Shown: positions 19,670 through 27,929 of the stretch, one piece after another
Numbering within the stretch: position 1 is the first letter of the stretch
Layout of the letters: the number at the start of each line of letters is the position of its first letter
Source of the DNA: Microbacterium sp. C5A9
GTDB taxonomy: Bacteria; Actinomycetota; Actinomycetes; Actinomycetales; Microbacteriaceae
Length of the DNA stretch: 64,000 nucleotides
Assembly: GCF_022627955.1 (NCBI RefSeq)
Contig: NZ_JABXGD010000004.1
Coordinates: 62,001-126,000, forward strand
Direction: 5' to 3'
Program-made: the position numbers and the translations under genes
The notes under the pieces: model-generated
The model's database searches: none
Seen by the model: the letters and a program-made list of their open reading frames with translations, nothing else
Told to the model about the DNA's origin: nothing

Positions 19670-19730
19670 TGTATACATAAGGCGAGGAGAGTGGGCTCTT
19701 TACGCGAACGGGATGCTCTCACGTATACAT
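19670..19730. promoter_or_regulatory. Paired GTATAC operators upstream of gntR-prpDBC
   Basis: TGTATACAT at 19670-19678 and CGTATACAT at 19722-19730 lie in the 73-bp gap before gntR. Their GTATAC cores are 52 bp apart, about five helical turns. Short palindromes of this type are typical FadR-subfamily sites. The site at 19670 lies next to the start codon and the other upstream, allowing looping or steric repression. Confidence 0.6.
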
Positions 19731-19734
19731 TGCG

Positions 19735-20712
19735 CTAGTGCTCTGGCCGCACAGCATCCGGAACCGGCTCCACGAACTCGGCCGGGCGCGGTTCGCCGAG
19801 CTTCACGACGACCACTCCGACCAGCACGAGAGCGGCCCCGAGGGCCTGCAGCAGATCGGGGAGCTGGCCGAGCAGCAGCCACCCGAAGAGGAGCGCGGCG
19901 ACGACCTCGGAGAGCGCGATGAACGATGCCAGGCGCGATCCCAGCATCCGGGTCGACGCGATGCCGAGCACATAGGCGAGAGCCGTCGCGATCAGCCCGA
20001 TCGCGAGCACCGGCACGAACCAGGGCACGGTGCCGAAGCGGTAGGCGATGTCGTCCGTCGTCCACGCGATCGGGAGGATGCCGACGAGTCCGGCGATCGT
20101 CAGCGCGATCGCCCCGAGCAGCAGCCCTCCCCCGGCGAGCGCGATCGGCGGCAGCCCGGTGTCGGCCTTGGCCGAGAGCACGAAGTACGTCGCCGCGCCG
20201 ACCATCGCGGCGAGCGCCCACAGGATGCCGGCGACGTTGACCTCGGCGCCGGTGAGGATGTCGAGCATCAGCACGAGCCCGACGAAGGCGATGGCGGCGC
20301 CGATCACGCTGCGGCGAGTCGGCCGCTCGCCGCGGCGGAGCCACAGCCACAGGATGACGGCGATCGGGGCGGTGTACTCGATGAGCAGGGCGAGGCCCAC
20401 ATCCATCACGGCCACGGCCTGGAAGTAGCAGAGCTGCGTGGCGGTCACCGCGAGCAGCCCGTAGGCGGCGACCATGCCCGCGTTCTTTCGCAGCACTCCC
20501 CACCGCCCCCGGAGCGACAGGATCGTCGGCACGAGCAGCGCGAGGGCAGCGACCCACACCCGCACGGTCACCGCGGCCCCCGGCGTCCAGCCGGCATCGA
20601 TGAGACCGCGCGCCCAGGCACCCGACATCCCGAACGCGAACGCCGCGCCGATCGCGAGCGGCAGACCGAGCCGTACACCCTGCGTCGTGATGTCATTGGC
20701 AACCGTGCTCAT
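19735..20712 (-). CDS. EamA/DMT-family transporter
   Basis: Integral membrane protein of 325 residues with about ten transmembrane helices and two EamA repeats, the second starting near ILWALAAMVGAATYFVLSAKAD. Members export amino acids or other metabolites (RhtA/YdcZ type), but substrate cannot be assigned. MSTVAND at 20712 is taken as the start because the hydrophobic repeat begins shortly after and the divergent CGNR gene starts 40 bp away; the open frame further upstream would overlap that gene. Confidence 0.88.
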   Translation of the reverse strand: MSTVANDITTQGVRLGLPLAIGAAFAFGMSGAWARGLIDAGWTPGAAVTVRVWVAALALLVPTILSLRGRWGVLRKNAGMVAAYGLLAVTATQLCYFQAVAVMDVGLALLIEYTAPIAVILWLWLRRGERPTRRSVIGAAIAFVGLVLMLDILTGAEVNVAGILWALAAMVGAATYFVLSAKADTGLPPIALAGGGLLLGAIALTIAGLVGILPIAWTTDDIAYRFGTVPWFVPVLAIGLIATALAYVLGIASTRMLGSRLASFIALSEVVAALLFGWLLLGQLPDLLQALGAALVLVGVVVVKLGEPRPAEFVEPVPDAVRPEH

Positions 20713-20751
20713 GACAGGTGACGCTACTCGCGCGAGCTGTAAGGTGTCAAT

Positions 20752-21288
20752 ATGACGTTCGCCGATGACACCGAAGAGGCGCTGCGCGCTGCCGTCTGGC
20801 TGGTGAACTCCGCCGGAGAGCCCGAGACCCTCGAGACGCCCGCCGACCACGCGGCGTTCCTCACCGAGTTCCCGTACTCGGGACGTCTGGATCGCGACGC
20901 GGGCGAGCTGGCGGCGCTACGCAGCATCCGCCCCCGCCTGCGCACGATGCTGCTCGCGCCGCGCGACGAGATGGCCGAGCACGTCAACGCCGCGCTCGCC
21001 GAGAACCCGCTCGCTCCGCGCCTGGTGCGCCATGACGGCGTCGACTGGCACCTGCACACCGTCGCCGACGACCGCCCCCTCGTCGAACGCGTGCTGCTCG
21101 AGACCGCCATGGCGCTGATCGACGTCATCCGCGCCGACGAGGGCTCTCGCATCTCGGTCTGCGCCGACGACACCTGCGAGGCTCTCGCGCTCGACCTGTC
21201 CCGCAACCGCTCGAAGCGGTACTGCTCGACGACGTGTACCAACCGCAACGCGGTCGCCGCCTACCGAGCCCGCCGCGCTCGCGCCTGA
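20752..21288 (+). CDS. CGNR zinc-finger domain protein (ABATE-type putative regulator)
   Basis: Protein of 178 residues. The C-terminus has a CGNR-type zinc finger: CADDTC, then YCSTTCTNRNAVAAYRAR (Cys pairs spaced 4 and 3, conserved Arg near the end). The N-terminal part matches the stress-linked ABATE domain organisation. Such proteins are thought to be DNA-binding regulators. It is divergent from the EamA transporter (40-bp gap), so it may control it, and it is 8 bp upstream of the esterase gene in the same direction. Confidence 0.85.
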   Translation: MTFADDTEEALRAAVWLVNSAGEPETLETPADHAAFLTEFPYSGRLDRDAGELAALRSIRPRLRTMLLAPRDEMAEHVNAALAENPLAPRLVRHDGVDWHLHTVADDRPLVERVLLETAMALIDVIRADEGSRISVCADDTCEALALDLSRNRSKRYCSTTCTNRNAVAAYRARRARA

Positions 21289-21296
21289 GGAACGGC

Positions 21297-22286
21297 ATGG
21301 CACTCTCCTCTCCCTCCGACATCTGGTTCCCCGACGCCGCCTCCTTCGACGGCAGCTACGGCCACACGCTCGAGACTCTGCGCGCGATCGCGCCGATCGC
21401 ACCTCCTGAGGGCTTCGCGGAGCGCTGGATGCGGTGGCGCACCGAGGCGCGCTCGGTCGATGCCGCACCCACCGTGCTGACCACGAGCACCGAGATGGCC
21501 GAGGCACCAGGCAGGCGCGTCTCTGTGATCGAGTACTCGGGAGTCGACGGCACCCGCCTGCGTGCGTGGGTCGTCGAGCCCGTCTCGGGAGCTGCGCGCA
21601 TCGGGATCGTGCACAGCCACGGGTACGGAGGGCGGGAGGCGATCGATCTCGCCCGGGTTCCCGACGACGCGGCCGCCATCTTCCCGGTCGCCCGCGGCCT
21701 GCCGAGGCTGAACGCCGGCGTCGGCGCCCCTGCGACGATCGCCGAGCACGTGCTCGCCGGCATCGACGATCCCGAGCGCTACATGCTGGGCCTGTGCGCC
21801 CGCGATCTGTGGCTCACTGCCGACGGGCTCATCGCCCTCATCGGGGACGTTCCCCTGTACTACGTGGGAGAGAGCTTCGGCGGGGGCATCGGATCGCTCG
21901 CGCTGCCCTGGGACGACCGGTACATCGGCGGCACCCTGATCGTGCCGAGCTTCGGCCAGTACGACGAGCGGCTGGCCGTGCCCTGCCTCGGCAGCGGAGA
22001 GGTCGTGCGCGCGCACGTCTCGGCACACCCCGACGCCCGGGAGGTGCTGCGGTGGTTCGACGCGTCGAGTGCCATGACGTTCGCGCGGGTGCCCGTTCGC
22101 GTCGAGGCGGCCCTGCGGGATCAGTACGTGCCGCCGCAGGGGCAGTTCGCGGTGGCGAACGCCGTCGGCGCGCTCGAGCTCGAGGTGCTGCCGGCCGGGC
22201 ATGCGGAGTACCCGGGGTCGGATGCTGTCATCGCCGCCGCGATCCGCCGCGGCCGCGCGCACCTCGACCTCGTGCTGAATCGCTGA
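21297..22286 (+). CDS. Acetylxylan-esterase-like alpha/beta hydrolase (CE7/AXE1-like)
   Basis: Cytoplasmic hydrolase of 329 residues. Serine nucleophile in GESFGGG, Asp in LRDQYVPP and His in AGHAEYPG form a plausible triad, and the order matches the AXE1/cephalosporin deacetylase group. It would deacetylate sugars or short-chain esters. The start at 21297 has GAGG about 6 bases before it, overlapping the CGNR stop region. The nucleophile motif is GESFGG rather than the usual GxSQGG, so another ester substrate is possible. The final codons are duplicated downstream (see the repeat at 22272). Confidence 0.72.
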   Translation: MALSSPSDIWFPDAASFDGSYGHTLETLRAIAPIAPPEGFAERWMRWRTEARSVDAAPTVLTTSTEMAEAPGRRVSVIEYSGVDGTRLRAWVVEPVSGAARIGIVHSHGYGGREAIDLARVPDDAAAIFPVARGLPRLNAGVGAPATIAEHVLAGIDDPERYMLGLCARDLWLTADGLIALIGDVPLYYVGESFGGGIGSLALPWDDRYIGGTLIVPSFGQYDERLAVPCLGSGEVVRAHVSAHPDAREVLRWFDASSAMTFARVPVRVEAALRDQYVPPQGQFAVANAVGALELEVLPAGHAEYPGSDAVIAAAIRRGRAHLDLVLNR

Positions 22287-22311
22287 CGCCGTGTGCTGAA
22301 TCGCTGACGCC
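22272..22311. repeat. Tandem duplication of the esterase gene 3' end
   Basis: GTGCTGAATCGCTGACGCC, which encodes the last residues and stop of the esterase, occurs at 22272-22290 and again at 22293-22311 (21-bp period). The second copy is non-coding, so this is a recent local duplication behind the stop codon. Confidence 0.85.
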
Positions 22312-22336
22312 TCGCATCGCCGTCGAGAGAGCGCTG

Positions 22337-23317
22337 CTACGCACGACCTCCGCGCAGCCAGCTCCGGATGCCGCGACGACGACGTTCCTCCCGGGCATCC
22401 GCATGCGTCGAGCGCTCGCCGACGCGATAGAACTCCTCGGCGTTCGACCAGAAGATCGCATCGAGGTCGTGCCCGCGGCGATCCGCCCAGGTGATCACGG
22501 CGTCCGCCCATCGACTCCGGGCCGTCGGCTGATACGTCGCCGATCCGTCGGCGGGCGCGTGCGGGTCGCCCGGCTCGGCGGGACCGATGACCGACACCGG
22601 CCAATCGCTCCCCCACATCAGCCGCTCCACCCCGAACGCATCGGCCGCGGCGTCGAGGAACGGCTCGAGCTGTGCGGCCGACCACTCGCCGGACGCCTCC
22701 GCGGGCAGCCCCGACAGCTTGCAGAAGACCTCGGGATGCCGCGCGAGGTCGTCGAGATCGCGCACCCACTCCATCGACGGCGCCACCGGGGCATCCGCCG
22801 TGCCGACCACCGGCTTGCCGAGATGATCGAGCACCATCCGCAGCTCGGGTACCGCGCCGGCGAGACGGGCGATGTCGGGCAGCTGAGGCGCACGCACGCA
22901 GGCGTCGAAGGTCCACCCGCGGGCGGCGACCTCGCGCGCACCGGTCACGAATACCGCCGAGACCGCGACTCCATCCGGTTCGTCCTGCAGGTTGTGCCGC
23001 ACGCCGACCACGAGCGGCTCGGCGGCGAGCCCTTCGAGATGCGCGGTCGTGTCGGTGCCGCGGTCGAGACGCGCGCCGGCGACGATCGCCACGACGCCGG
23101 CCGCCTGCGCCTGCGCCGCGACCCAGCGCACCTCGGCGAGGAAGTCGTCCTCGACCGTCTCGGCCTGCACGAACACGGCTCTCTCGACCGTGGCCGCGTC
23201 GACCCGGGAGTGCTCGATCTCGAGCGCCGCGAACTCCCAGGCGAGCGGGCCGTCGAGCCAGGTGTACGTCAGTGCGTCGGGCGACCAGAGGTGCAGGTGC
23301 GAATCGAGTACGCGCAT
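22337..23317 (-). CDS. Amidohydrolase-2 family protein (lactonase-like)
   Basis: Metal-dependent hydrolase of 326 residues, TIM-barrel PF04909 type. The N-terminal metal motif is DSHLHLW (5-11), with VLDHLGKP and a late WGSDWPV Asp motif typical of the group. Relatives include L-fuconolactonase and 2-pyrone-4,6-dicarboxylate lactonase, so hydrolysis of a sugar- or aromatic-derived lactone is plausible. ATG at 23317 begins the conserved MRVLDSHLHLW; the frame stays open upstream without family sequence. It is convergent with the esterase gene and divergent from the next gene. Confidence 0.82.
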   Translation of the reverse strand: MRVLDSHLHLWSPDALTYTWLDGPLAWEFAALEIEHSRVDAATVERAVFVQAETVEDDFLAEVRWVAAQAQAAGVVAIVAGARLDRGTDTTAHLEGLAAEPLVVGVRHNLQDEPDGVAVSAVFVTGAREVAARGWTFDACVRAPQLPDIARLAGAVPELRMVLDHLGKPVVGTADAPVAPSMEWVRDLDDLARHPEVFCKLSGLPAEASGEWSAAQLEPFLDAAADAFGVERLMWGSDWPVSVIGPAEPGDPHAPADGSATYQPTARSRWADAVITWADRRGHDLDAIFWSNAEEFYRVGERSTHADAREERRRRGIRSWLRGGRA

Positions 23318-23433
23318 GGCCCCATCCTGCCGCAGACATCCGACCGATCGAAGGGGTGTCTGCGACTGTCGGCGAGGCCGACTACCCTTTCTCGAAGGCG
23401 CACGTCGCGCCGCGCACCGGGGGGAGAGCGTCG

Positions 23434-24384
23434 ATGACGAACGAGCAGGATGCTGCAGGGCAGCACGAACCCGTCGGTCCGCCTGAACCCGTCGTTCGGC
23501 CCGAGCCCGTAGTGCCCCCGGCTCCCGTCGACGCGGCGACGCCCGGCGGCCCGCCCGCGGTGCCGCTCGCCCCGCCGCTGAGCTCGCCCGCCGGCCCGCC
23601 TCCGCCGCCCCAGCCCGGATACCCGCAGCCTGCATATCCGCCGGCCGGCTATCCGCAGACCGCTCCGTACGGCCAGCAGGTTCCGCCCGGGGCTCCGCCC
23701 GGGTCTCCGTACCAGGGCTATCCGCAGGCCGGGTATCCCCAGCCCGCGTACCCGCCGCCCGGGTACCCCCAGTCCGCACCCTCCGGCGCCGGGGCATACC
23801 CGATCTCGTCTTCCGCGCCCCCGCCCCCTCGGTCGGGCGGGCGCTCTCTCGCCGTGGTCCTCACCGTCGTCGGGGTGATGGCGGTGCTCGTGGTGGTCGG
23901 CGTCGCCGTGGCCGTCGGCCTGCTCCTGGGCTCCACGCCGTCGACGCCGATCGCGGTGCCGAGCCCGAGTTCCGTCGCGCCCGACGGTCAGCCGTCGGAG
24001 CCGTCCGCGCCGAGCACGGAGCCCGACGATGGTGAGGACCCGGCCGACCCGGGGGCCGGGGCCGCCATCGCCGACCGGCTCGATCAGAAGATCGACGAGT
24101 ACAAGCGGCTGCGGGATTCCGGAGAGCTCTGGCAGAGCATCCCCGACACCGAGTTCAATCGCACCGCGGTCAGTGCGTTCCTCTACTTCCTCACCGACAT
24201 GAAGGCGGCGACGATCTGGGGCGTGGATGCCGCGACCGCCGACGAGTACGAGCAGCGCATGACCATGCTCGAGGAACGTCTGCTGGCGGAGCAGCCGCTC
24301 GGGGACGACATCGAGATCACCCTCGAGGACAAGGTGTTCACCTACGACGGCGAGACGGGCGAGGGCGGATACACCCCGCGGTAG
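23434..24384 (+). CDS. Proline-rich single-pass membrane protein of unknown function
   Basis: Protein of 316 residues. Residues 1 to about 130 are Pro/Gly/Tyr/Gln-rich with repeated GYPQ and AYPP units and are probably disordered and cytoplasmic. One transmembrane helix follows ([21 protein letters not shown], about 140-165), then a Ser/Pro linker and an extracytoplasmic domain of about 110 residues without recognised motifs. GGGGGAGAG precedes the ATG. This layout is common in actinobacterial surface proteins. I do not recognise a function. Confidence 0.75.
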   Translation: MTNEQDAAGQHEPVGPPEPVVRPEPVVPPAPVDAATPGGPPAVPLAPPLSSPAGPPPPPQPGYPQPAYPPAGYPQTAPYGQQVPPGAPPGSPYQGYPQAGYPQPAYPPPGYPQSAPSGAGAYPISSSAPPPPRSGGRSLAVVLTVVGVMAVLVVVGVAVAVGLLLGSTPSTPIAVPSPSSVAPDGQPSEPSAPSTEPDDGEDPADPGAGAAIADRLDQKIDEYKRLRDSGELWQSIPDTEFNRTAVSAFLYFLTDMKAATIWGVDAATADEYEQRMTMLEERLLAEQPLGDDIEITLEDKVFTYDGETGEGGYTPR

Positions 24385-24404
24385 CGGCGCGTTACGCTCG
24401 AGGG

Positions 24405-25463
24405 ATGAGCGACTGGACCAGCACCGCGATCGCCCTGCTGGAAGCCGACGCGAACCGCAGCGCGGACACACATCTGCACCTCTTCCCGCTGCCGCCCGAG
24501 TGGGGCATCGATCTGTACCTGAAGGACGAGTCGGTGCACCCCACCGGCTCGCTGAAGCACCGGCTCGCCCGTTCGCTGATCCTGTACGGACTCGTGAACG
24601 GCCGCATCACCGAGCACTCCACACTGGTCGAGTCGTCGAGCGGTTCGACGGCCGTCTCCGAGGCGTACTTCGCCCGCATGCTGGGGCTGCCGTTCGTGAC
24701 GGTCGTGCCCCGCTCGACCAGCCAGGAGAAGATCGACCTCATCGAGTTCTACGGCGGCCGCTGTCATTTCGTCGACCGGGCCGAGGACATGTCTCCCGAG
24801 GCGCAGCGCCTGGCGTCGGAGTGCCACGGGCATTACCTCGATCAGTTCACCTACGCCGAGCGCGCCACCGACTGGCGCGGCAACAACAACATCGCCGAGA
24901 GCGTGTTCAGTCAGCTGTCGCAGGAGCGGCATCCGATCCCCCGCTGGATCGTCGTGGGTGCCGGCACCGGCGGCACGAGCGCGACGTTCGGCCGCTACGT
25001 CAAGTACCGGCGGCACGAGACGCGGATCGCCGTGGTCGACCCCGAGGGCTCGGCCTTCTACGACGGGTGGGCGGGCACCGTCGACCCTCCTGCCGGACGT
25101 CCGAGCCGCATCGAGGGCATCGGCAGGCCGCGCGTCGAGGCGTCGTTCGTGCCGACCGTGATCGACGAGATGATCCGCGTGCCCGACGCTGGATCGATCG
25201 CCGCGATCCGGATGCTGCGCGAGCGCACCCTGCACTGGGCGGGCGGGTCGACCGGCACCAACCTCTACGGGGCCTTCCAGCTGATCGCCCGCATGCGTGC
25301 GGCCGGCGAGACGGGCAGCATCGTCACGCTCATCTGCGACAGCGGCATCCGCTATGCCGGCACCTACTTCAACGACGAGTGGGTCGCCGAGCAGGGCTGG
25401 GATCTCGGCCCGCATCGCGCCCGGCTGGATCACCTCCTGGAGACCGGCGACTGGGTGGAGTGA
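24405..25463 (+). CDS. PLP-dependent cysteine synthase/desulfhydrase family enzyme (Cds1-like)
   Basis: Fold-type II PLP enzyme of 352 residues. The Schiff-base lysine is Lys51 in [15 protein letters not shown] binds the substrate carboxylate and GAGTGGTS the PLP phosphate. Overall similarity is to the COG0031 group that includes the mycobacterial L-cysteine desulfhydrase Cds1, so it may release H2S, pyruvate and ammonia from cysteine. True cysteine synthases carry SxKDR, here replaced by SLKHR, which supports the Cds1-like call. It starts 20 bp after the preceding gene. Confidence 0.75.
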   Translation: MSDWTSTAIALLEADANRSADTHLHLFPLPPEWGIDLYLKDESVHPTGSLKHRLARSLILYGLVNGRITEHSTLVESSSGSTAVSEAYFARMLGLPFVTVVPRSTSQEKIDLIEFYGGRCHFVDRAEDMSPEAQRLASECHGHYLDQFTYAERATDWRGNNNIAESVFSQLSQERHPIPRWIVVGAGTGGTSATFGRYVKYRRHETRIAVVDPEGSAFYDGWAGTVDPPAGRPSRIEGIGRPRVEASFVPTVIDEMIRVPDAGSIAAIRMLRERTLHWAGGSTGTNLYGAFQLIARMRAAGETGSIVTLICDSGIRYAGTYFNDEWVAEQGWDLGPHRARLDHLLETGDWVE

Positions 25464-25570
25464 GCCGCGGTTCACCGCTCCGCACGGACGCCGGGGACCG
25501 GCCGTCTCGCGGCGCTTCTCCTGCGCGATCTGACCGACGGCGCCGAATCGGGAACGGCTACGCTGGCCGC

Positions 25571-26086
25571 ATGACTACTCTCATCCTCACTGTCGCGGGT
25601 GCCGATCGTCCCGGACTCGTCGCCGCCGTCGCCGATGTCGTCGATGCCCACGGCGGCAACAGGGAGAACAGCTCGTTGGCCGAGCTCGCGGGCACCTTCG
25701 CCGGCGTGATCGAGGTGTCGGTGGCCCCCGAGCATGCGGACGAGCTGCAGGATGCGCTGCGCGGCCTGCAGGGGCAGGGGCTTCTGACCCTCGCCGTCCT
25801 CACCGGAGCGCCCGCCGACTCGGACGCCGAGGATCGGGTGCTCGAGATCCAGGTGCTCGGCAATGACCGCCCCGGCATCGTCCGCGAGGTGTCCGGCGTG
25901 CTCCACGCGCATGATCTCAGCATCGAAGAGCTCGCGACCGAGACCCGCGATGCGGCGATGGCCGGCGGCCGGCTGTTCGAGGCATCCGTGATCGCGCGGG
26001 TTCCCGCATCGGTCGACCTCGATGCCCTGCGTCACGACCTCGAGCGCATCGCCACCGAGGTGCAGGTCGACATCACGGTCGCCTGA
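25571..26086 (+). CDS. Tandem ACT-domain protein (GcvR-like)
   Basis: Protein of 171 residues with two ACT domains: residues about 1-80 (LTVAGADRPGLVAAVADVVDAHGGN) and about 90-170 (IQVLGNDRPGIVREVSGVLHAHDLS). It resembles the glycine-cleavage repressor GcvR and other small ACT-only proteins that sense amino acids. No DNA-binding domain is present, so any regulation would be through protein partners. No gcv genes are nearby. The start is at ATG 25571. Confidence 0.8.
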   Translation: MTTLILTVAGADRPGLVAAVADVVDAHGGNRENSSLAELAGTFAGVIEVSVAPEHADELQDALRGLQGQGLLTLAVLTGAPADSDAEDRVLEIQVLGNDRPGIVREVSGVLHAHDLSIEELATETRDAAMAGGRLFEASVIARVPASVDLDALRHDLERIATEVQVDITVA

Positions 26087-26111
26087 CCGGGATCGGTCAG
26101 GCGCGCTGCCG

Positions 26112-26768
26112 ATGGGGTTCGTGGAGGCCCTGGACCGGGTCAACGCCGCCCACCCCTGGTCGCACAACGACGCCTTCGCGGGCTTCGTGCTGCGGCATGC
26201 CCGCGCGGTGCGTCGACGAGGCGGAGACACCGCGGTGGATGCAGGCTGCGGCACGGGCGCCCTGGCGAGTGCGCTGTCGGAGGTCTTCCCCGCGGTGATC
26301 GGCATCGAGCCGGATGCCGACGCGGCGGCATCCGCCGCGCAGAGGTTAGCCGGTCGGCCCGTCCGGGTGGAGCAGCGGCGATTCGGTGCGGAGCCCGAGG
26401 ACGCGTACGACCTGATCGTGTTCGTCGCGTCCCTGCATCACATGCCTCTGCGGGCCGCGCTCCAGGACGCCCGTGCGGCGTTGCGACCAGGGGGTCGCAT
26501 CGTGATCGTCGGCCTCGCGCGCGAGACCTCGGCGGATCTGCTGCGCTCCGCGACATCGCTGCTGCTGAATCCGCTCATCGGCATGGTGCGGGGCCGGTCG
26601 CGCGCGGCCGAACCGCCCGTGCGCGCCCACGCCCCGACCGCTCCCGCGACCCAGACCTTCGACGAGATCCGCGCGATCGCTGCCGACGTGCTCCCCGACA
26701 TCCGGATGCGTCGGCGTCTGTTCTGGCGCTACACCGCGCACTGGGAGGCGCCGGGCCGTCCGCTCTGA
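26112..26768 (+). CDS. Class I SAM-dependent methyltransferase
   Basis: Protein of 218 residues with motif I VDAGCGTGALAS, a downstream acidic residue at IGIEPDAD and the late strand GGRIVIVGLA. Substrate is unknown; small-molecule or ubiquinone-type methyltransferases look similar. The start MGFVEALDRVNAAHPW at 26112 follows a weak ribosome-binding site. It is 25 bp downstream of the ACT gene and convergent with the aldo/keto reductase, sharing a terminator. Confidence 0.8.
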   Translation: MGFVEALDRVNAAHPWSHNDAFAGFVLRHARAVRRRGGDTAVDAGCGTGALASALSEVFPAVIGIEPDADAAASAAQRLAGRPVRVEQRRFGAEPEDAYDLIVFVASLHHMPLRAALQDARAALRPGGRIVIVGLARETSADLLRSATSLLLNPLIGMVRGRSRAAEPPVRAHAPTAPATQTFDEIRAIAADVLPDIRMRRRLFWRYTAHWEAPGRPL

Positions 26769-26807
26769 GTCGGAGCACTGCCCGATCCGACGCGAGGAGA
26801 CGACGAA

Positions 26808-26834
26808 GGCCGCCGTTCCTCAGGAACGGCGGCC
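26808..26834. terminator. Bidirectional hairpin terminator
   Basis: GGCCGCCGTTCC (26808-26819) pairs with GGAACGGCGGCC (26823-26834) around a TCA loop, a perfect 12-bp stem. It lies between the convergent methyltransferase and aldo/keto reductase genes. Confidence 0.8.
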
Positions 26835-26848
26835 TCCATCGTGCAGGG

Positions 26849-27862
26849 TCAGACCAGGCGCGCCTTCGGCGACACCGAGTACGTCGCCTCGGCATCGCTG
26901 TTGACCGCGTCGCCCAGAGCGGCGTCGATCGCGGCGAGCGTGTCGGCGTCGAGCGTGACCCCCGAGGCCTTCACGGTGTCGGCGAGCTGCTCGGGGCGCG
27001 AGGCCCCGACCAGTGCCGCGGCGACGTTCTTGTTCTGCAGCACCCACGCGATGGCGAGCTGCGGCATCGTCAGACCCGCCTCCTCGGCGATCGGCTTCAG
27101 CTTCTGCACCGCGGCGAGGATGTCGTCCTGCAGGAAGCTCTTGATGAAGTCGGCGCCGCTGTGCGGATCGGTCGCGCGCGAGCCGGCGGGAACCGGCTGA
27201 CCGGGCAGGTACTTGCCCGAGAGCACGCCCTGCGCCATCGGCGACCAGACGATCTGCGAGATGCCGAGCTCTTCGGAGGCGGGCACGACCTTGCCCTCGA
27301 TCACCCGGTGCAGCATCGAGTACTGCGGCTGGTTCGAGATGAGCTGCACACCGAGCTTCGTGGCGAGGGCGTGCCCCTCGCGCAGCTGCTCGGCCGTCCA
27401 CTCCGAGACGCCGATGTAGAGGGCCTTGCCCTGACGCACGACGTCGGCGAACGCCTGGAACGTCTCTTCGAGCGGGGTCTCGTAGTCGAACCGGTGGGCC
27501 TGGTACAGGTCGACGTAGTCGGTGCCCAGTCGCTTCAGCGAGCCGTTGATGGACTCGAGGATGTGCTTGCGGCTCAGGCCGGTGTCGTTCGGGCCCTTGG
27601 GGCCGGTCGGGAAGTAGACCTTCGTGAAGATCTCGAGGCTCTCGCGACGCTGACCCTCGAGCGCCTTGCCGAGCACGACCTCGGCGGCCGTGTTGGCATA
27701 GGTGTCTGCGGTGTCGAACGTCGTGATGCCGGCGTCGAGCGCGGCGTGCACGGTCTTCACGGCGGCGTCGTCGCCGACCTGCGATGCGTGGGTGACCCAG
27801 TTTCCATAGGTGATCTCAGAGACCTTGAGACCGCTGTTGCCGAGATAGCGATAGTTGACCAT
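26849..27862 (-). CDS. Aldo/keto reductase (voltage-gated K channel beta-like)
   Basis: NADPH-dependent oxidoreductase of 337 residues, cytoplasmic TIM barrel. The catalytic tetrad is present: Asp50 and Tyr55 in FDTADTYAN, Lys81 in TKVYF and His123 in QAHRFD. The length and the motif LGNSGLKVSEITYGNW match the AKR subfamily related to the K+ channel beta subunit and YghZ/IolS. It reduces aldehydes or sugars; the physiological substrate is not evident. Confidence 0.9.
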   Translation of the reverse strand: MVNYRYLGNSGLKVSEITYGNWVTHASQVGDDAAVKTVHAALDAGITTFDTADTYANTAAEVVLGKALEGQRRESLEIFTKVYFPTGPKGPNDTGLSRKHILESINGSLKRLGTDYVDLYQAHRFDYETPLEETFQAFADVVRQGKALYIGVSEWTAEQLREGHALATKLGVQLISNQPQYSMLHRVIEGKVVPASEELGISQIVWSPMAQGVLSGKYLPGQPVPAGSRATDPHSGADFIKSFLQDDILAAVQKLKPIAEEAGLTMPQLAIAWVLQNKNVAAALVGASRPEQLADTVKASGVTLDADTLAAIDAALGDAVNSDAEATYSVSPKARLV

Positions 27863-27929
27863 GCGACAACGCTACCGGCCGCCGCGGACGTCGGGCCCGG
27901 ATCTCCGTGACCGGTCTCAGCGCCCGCCG

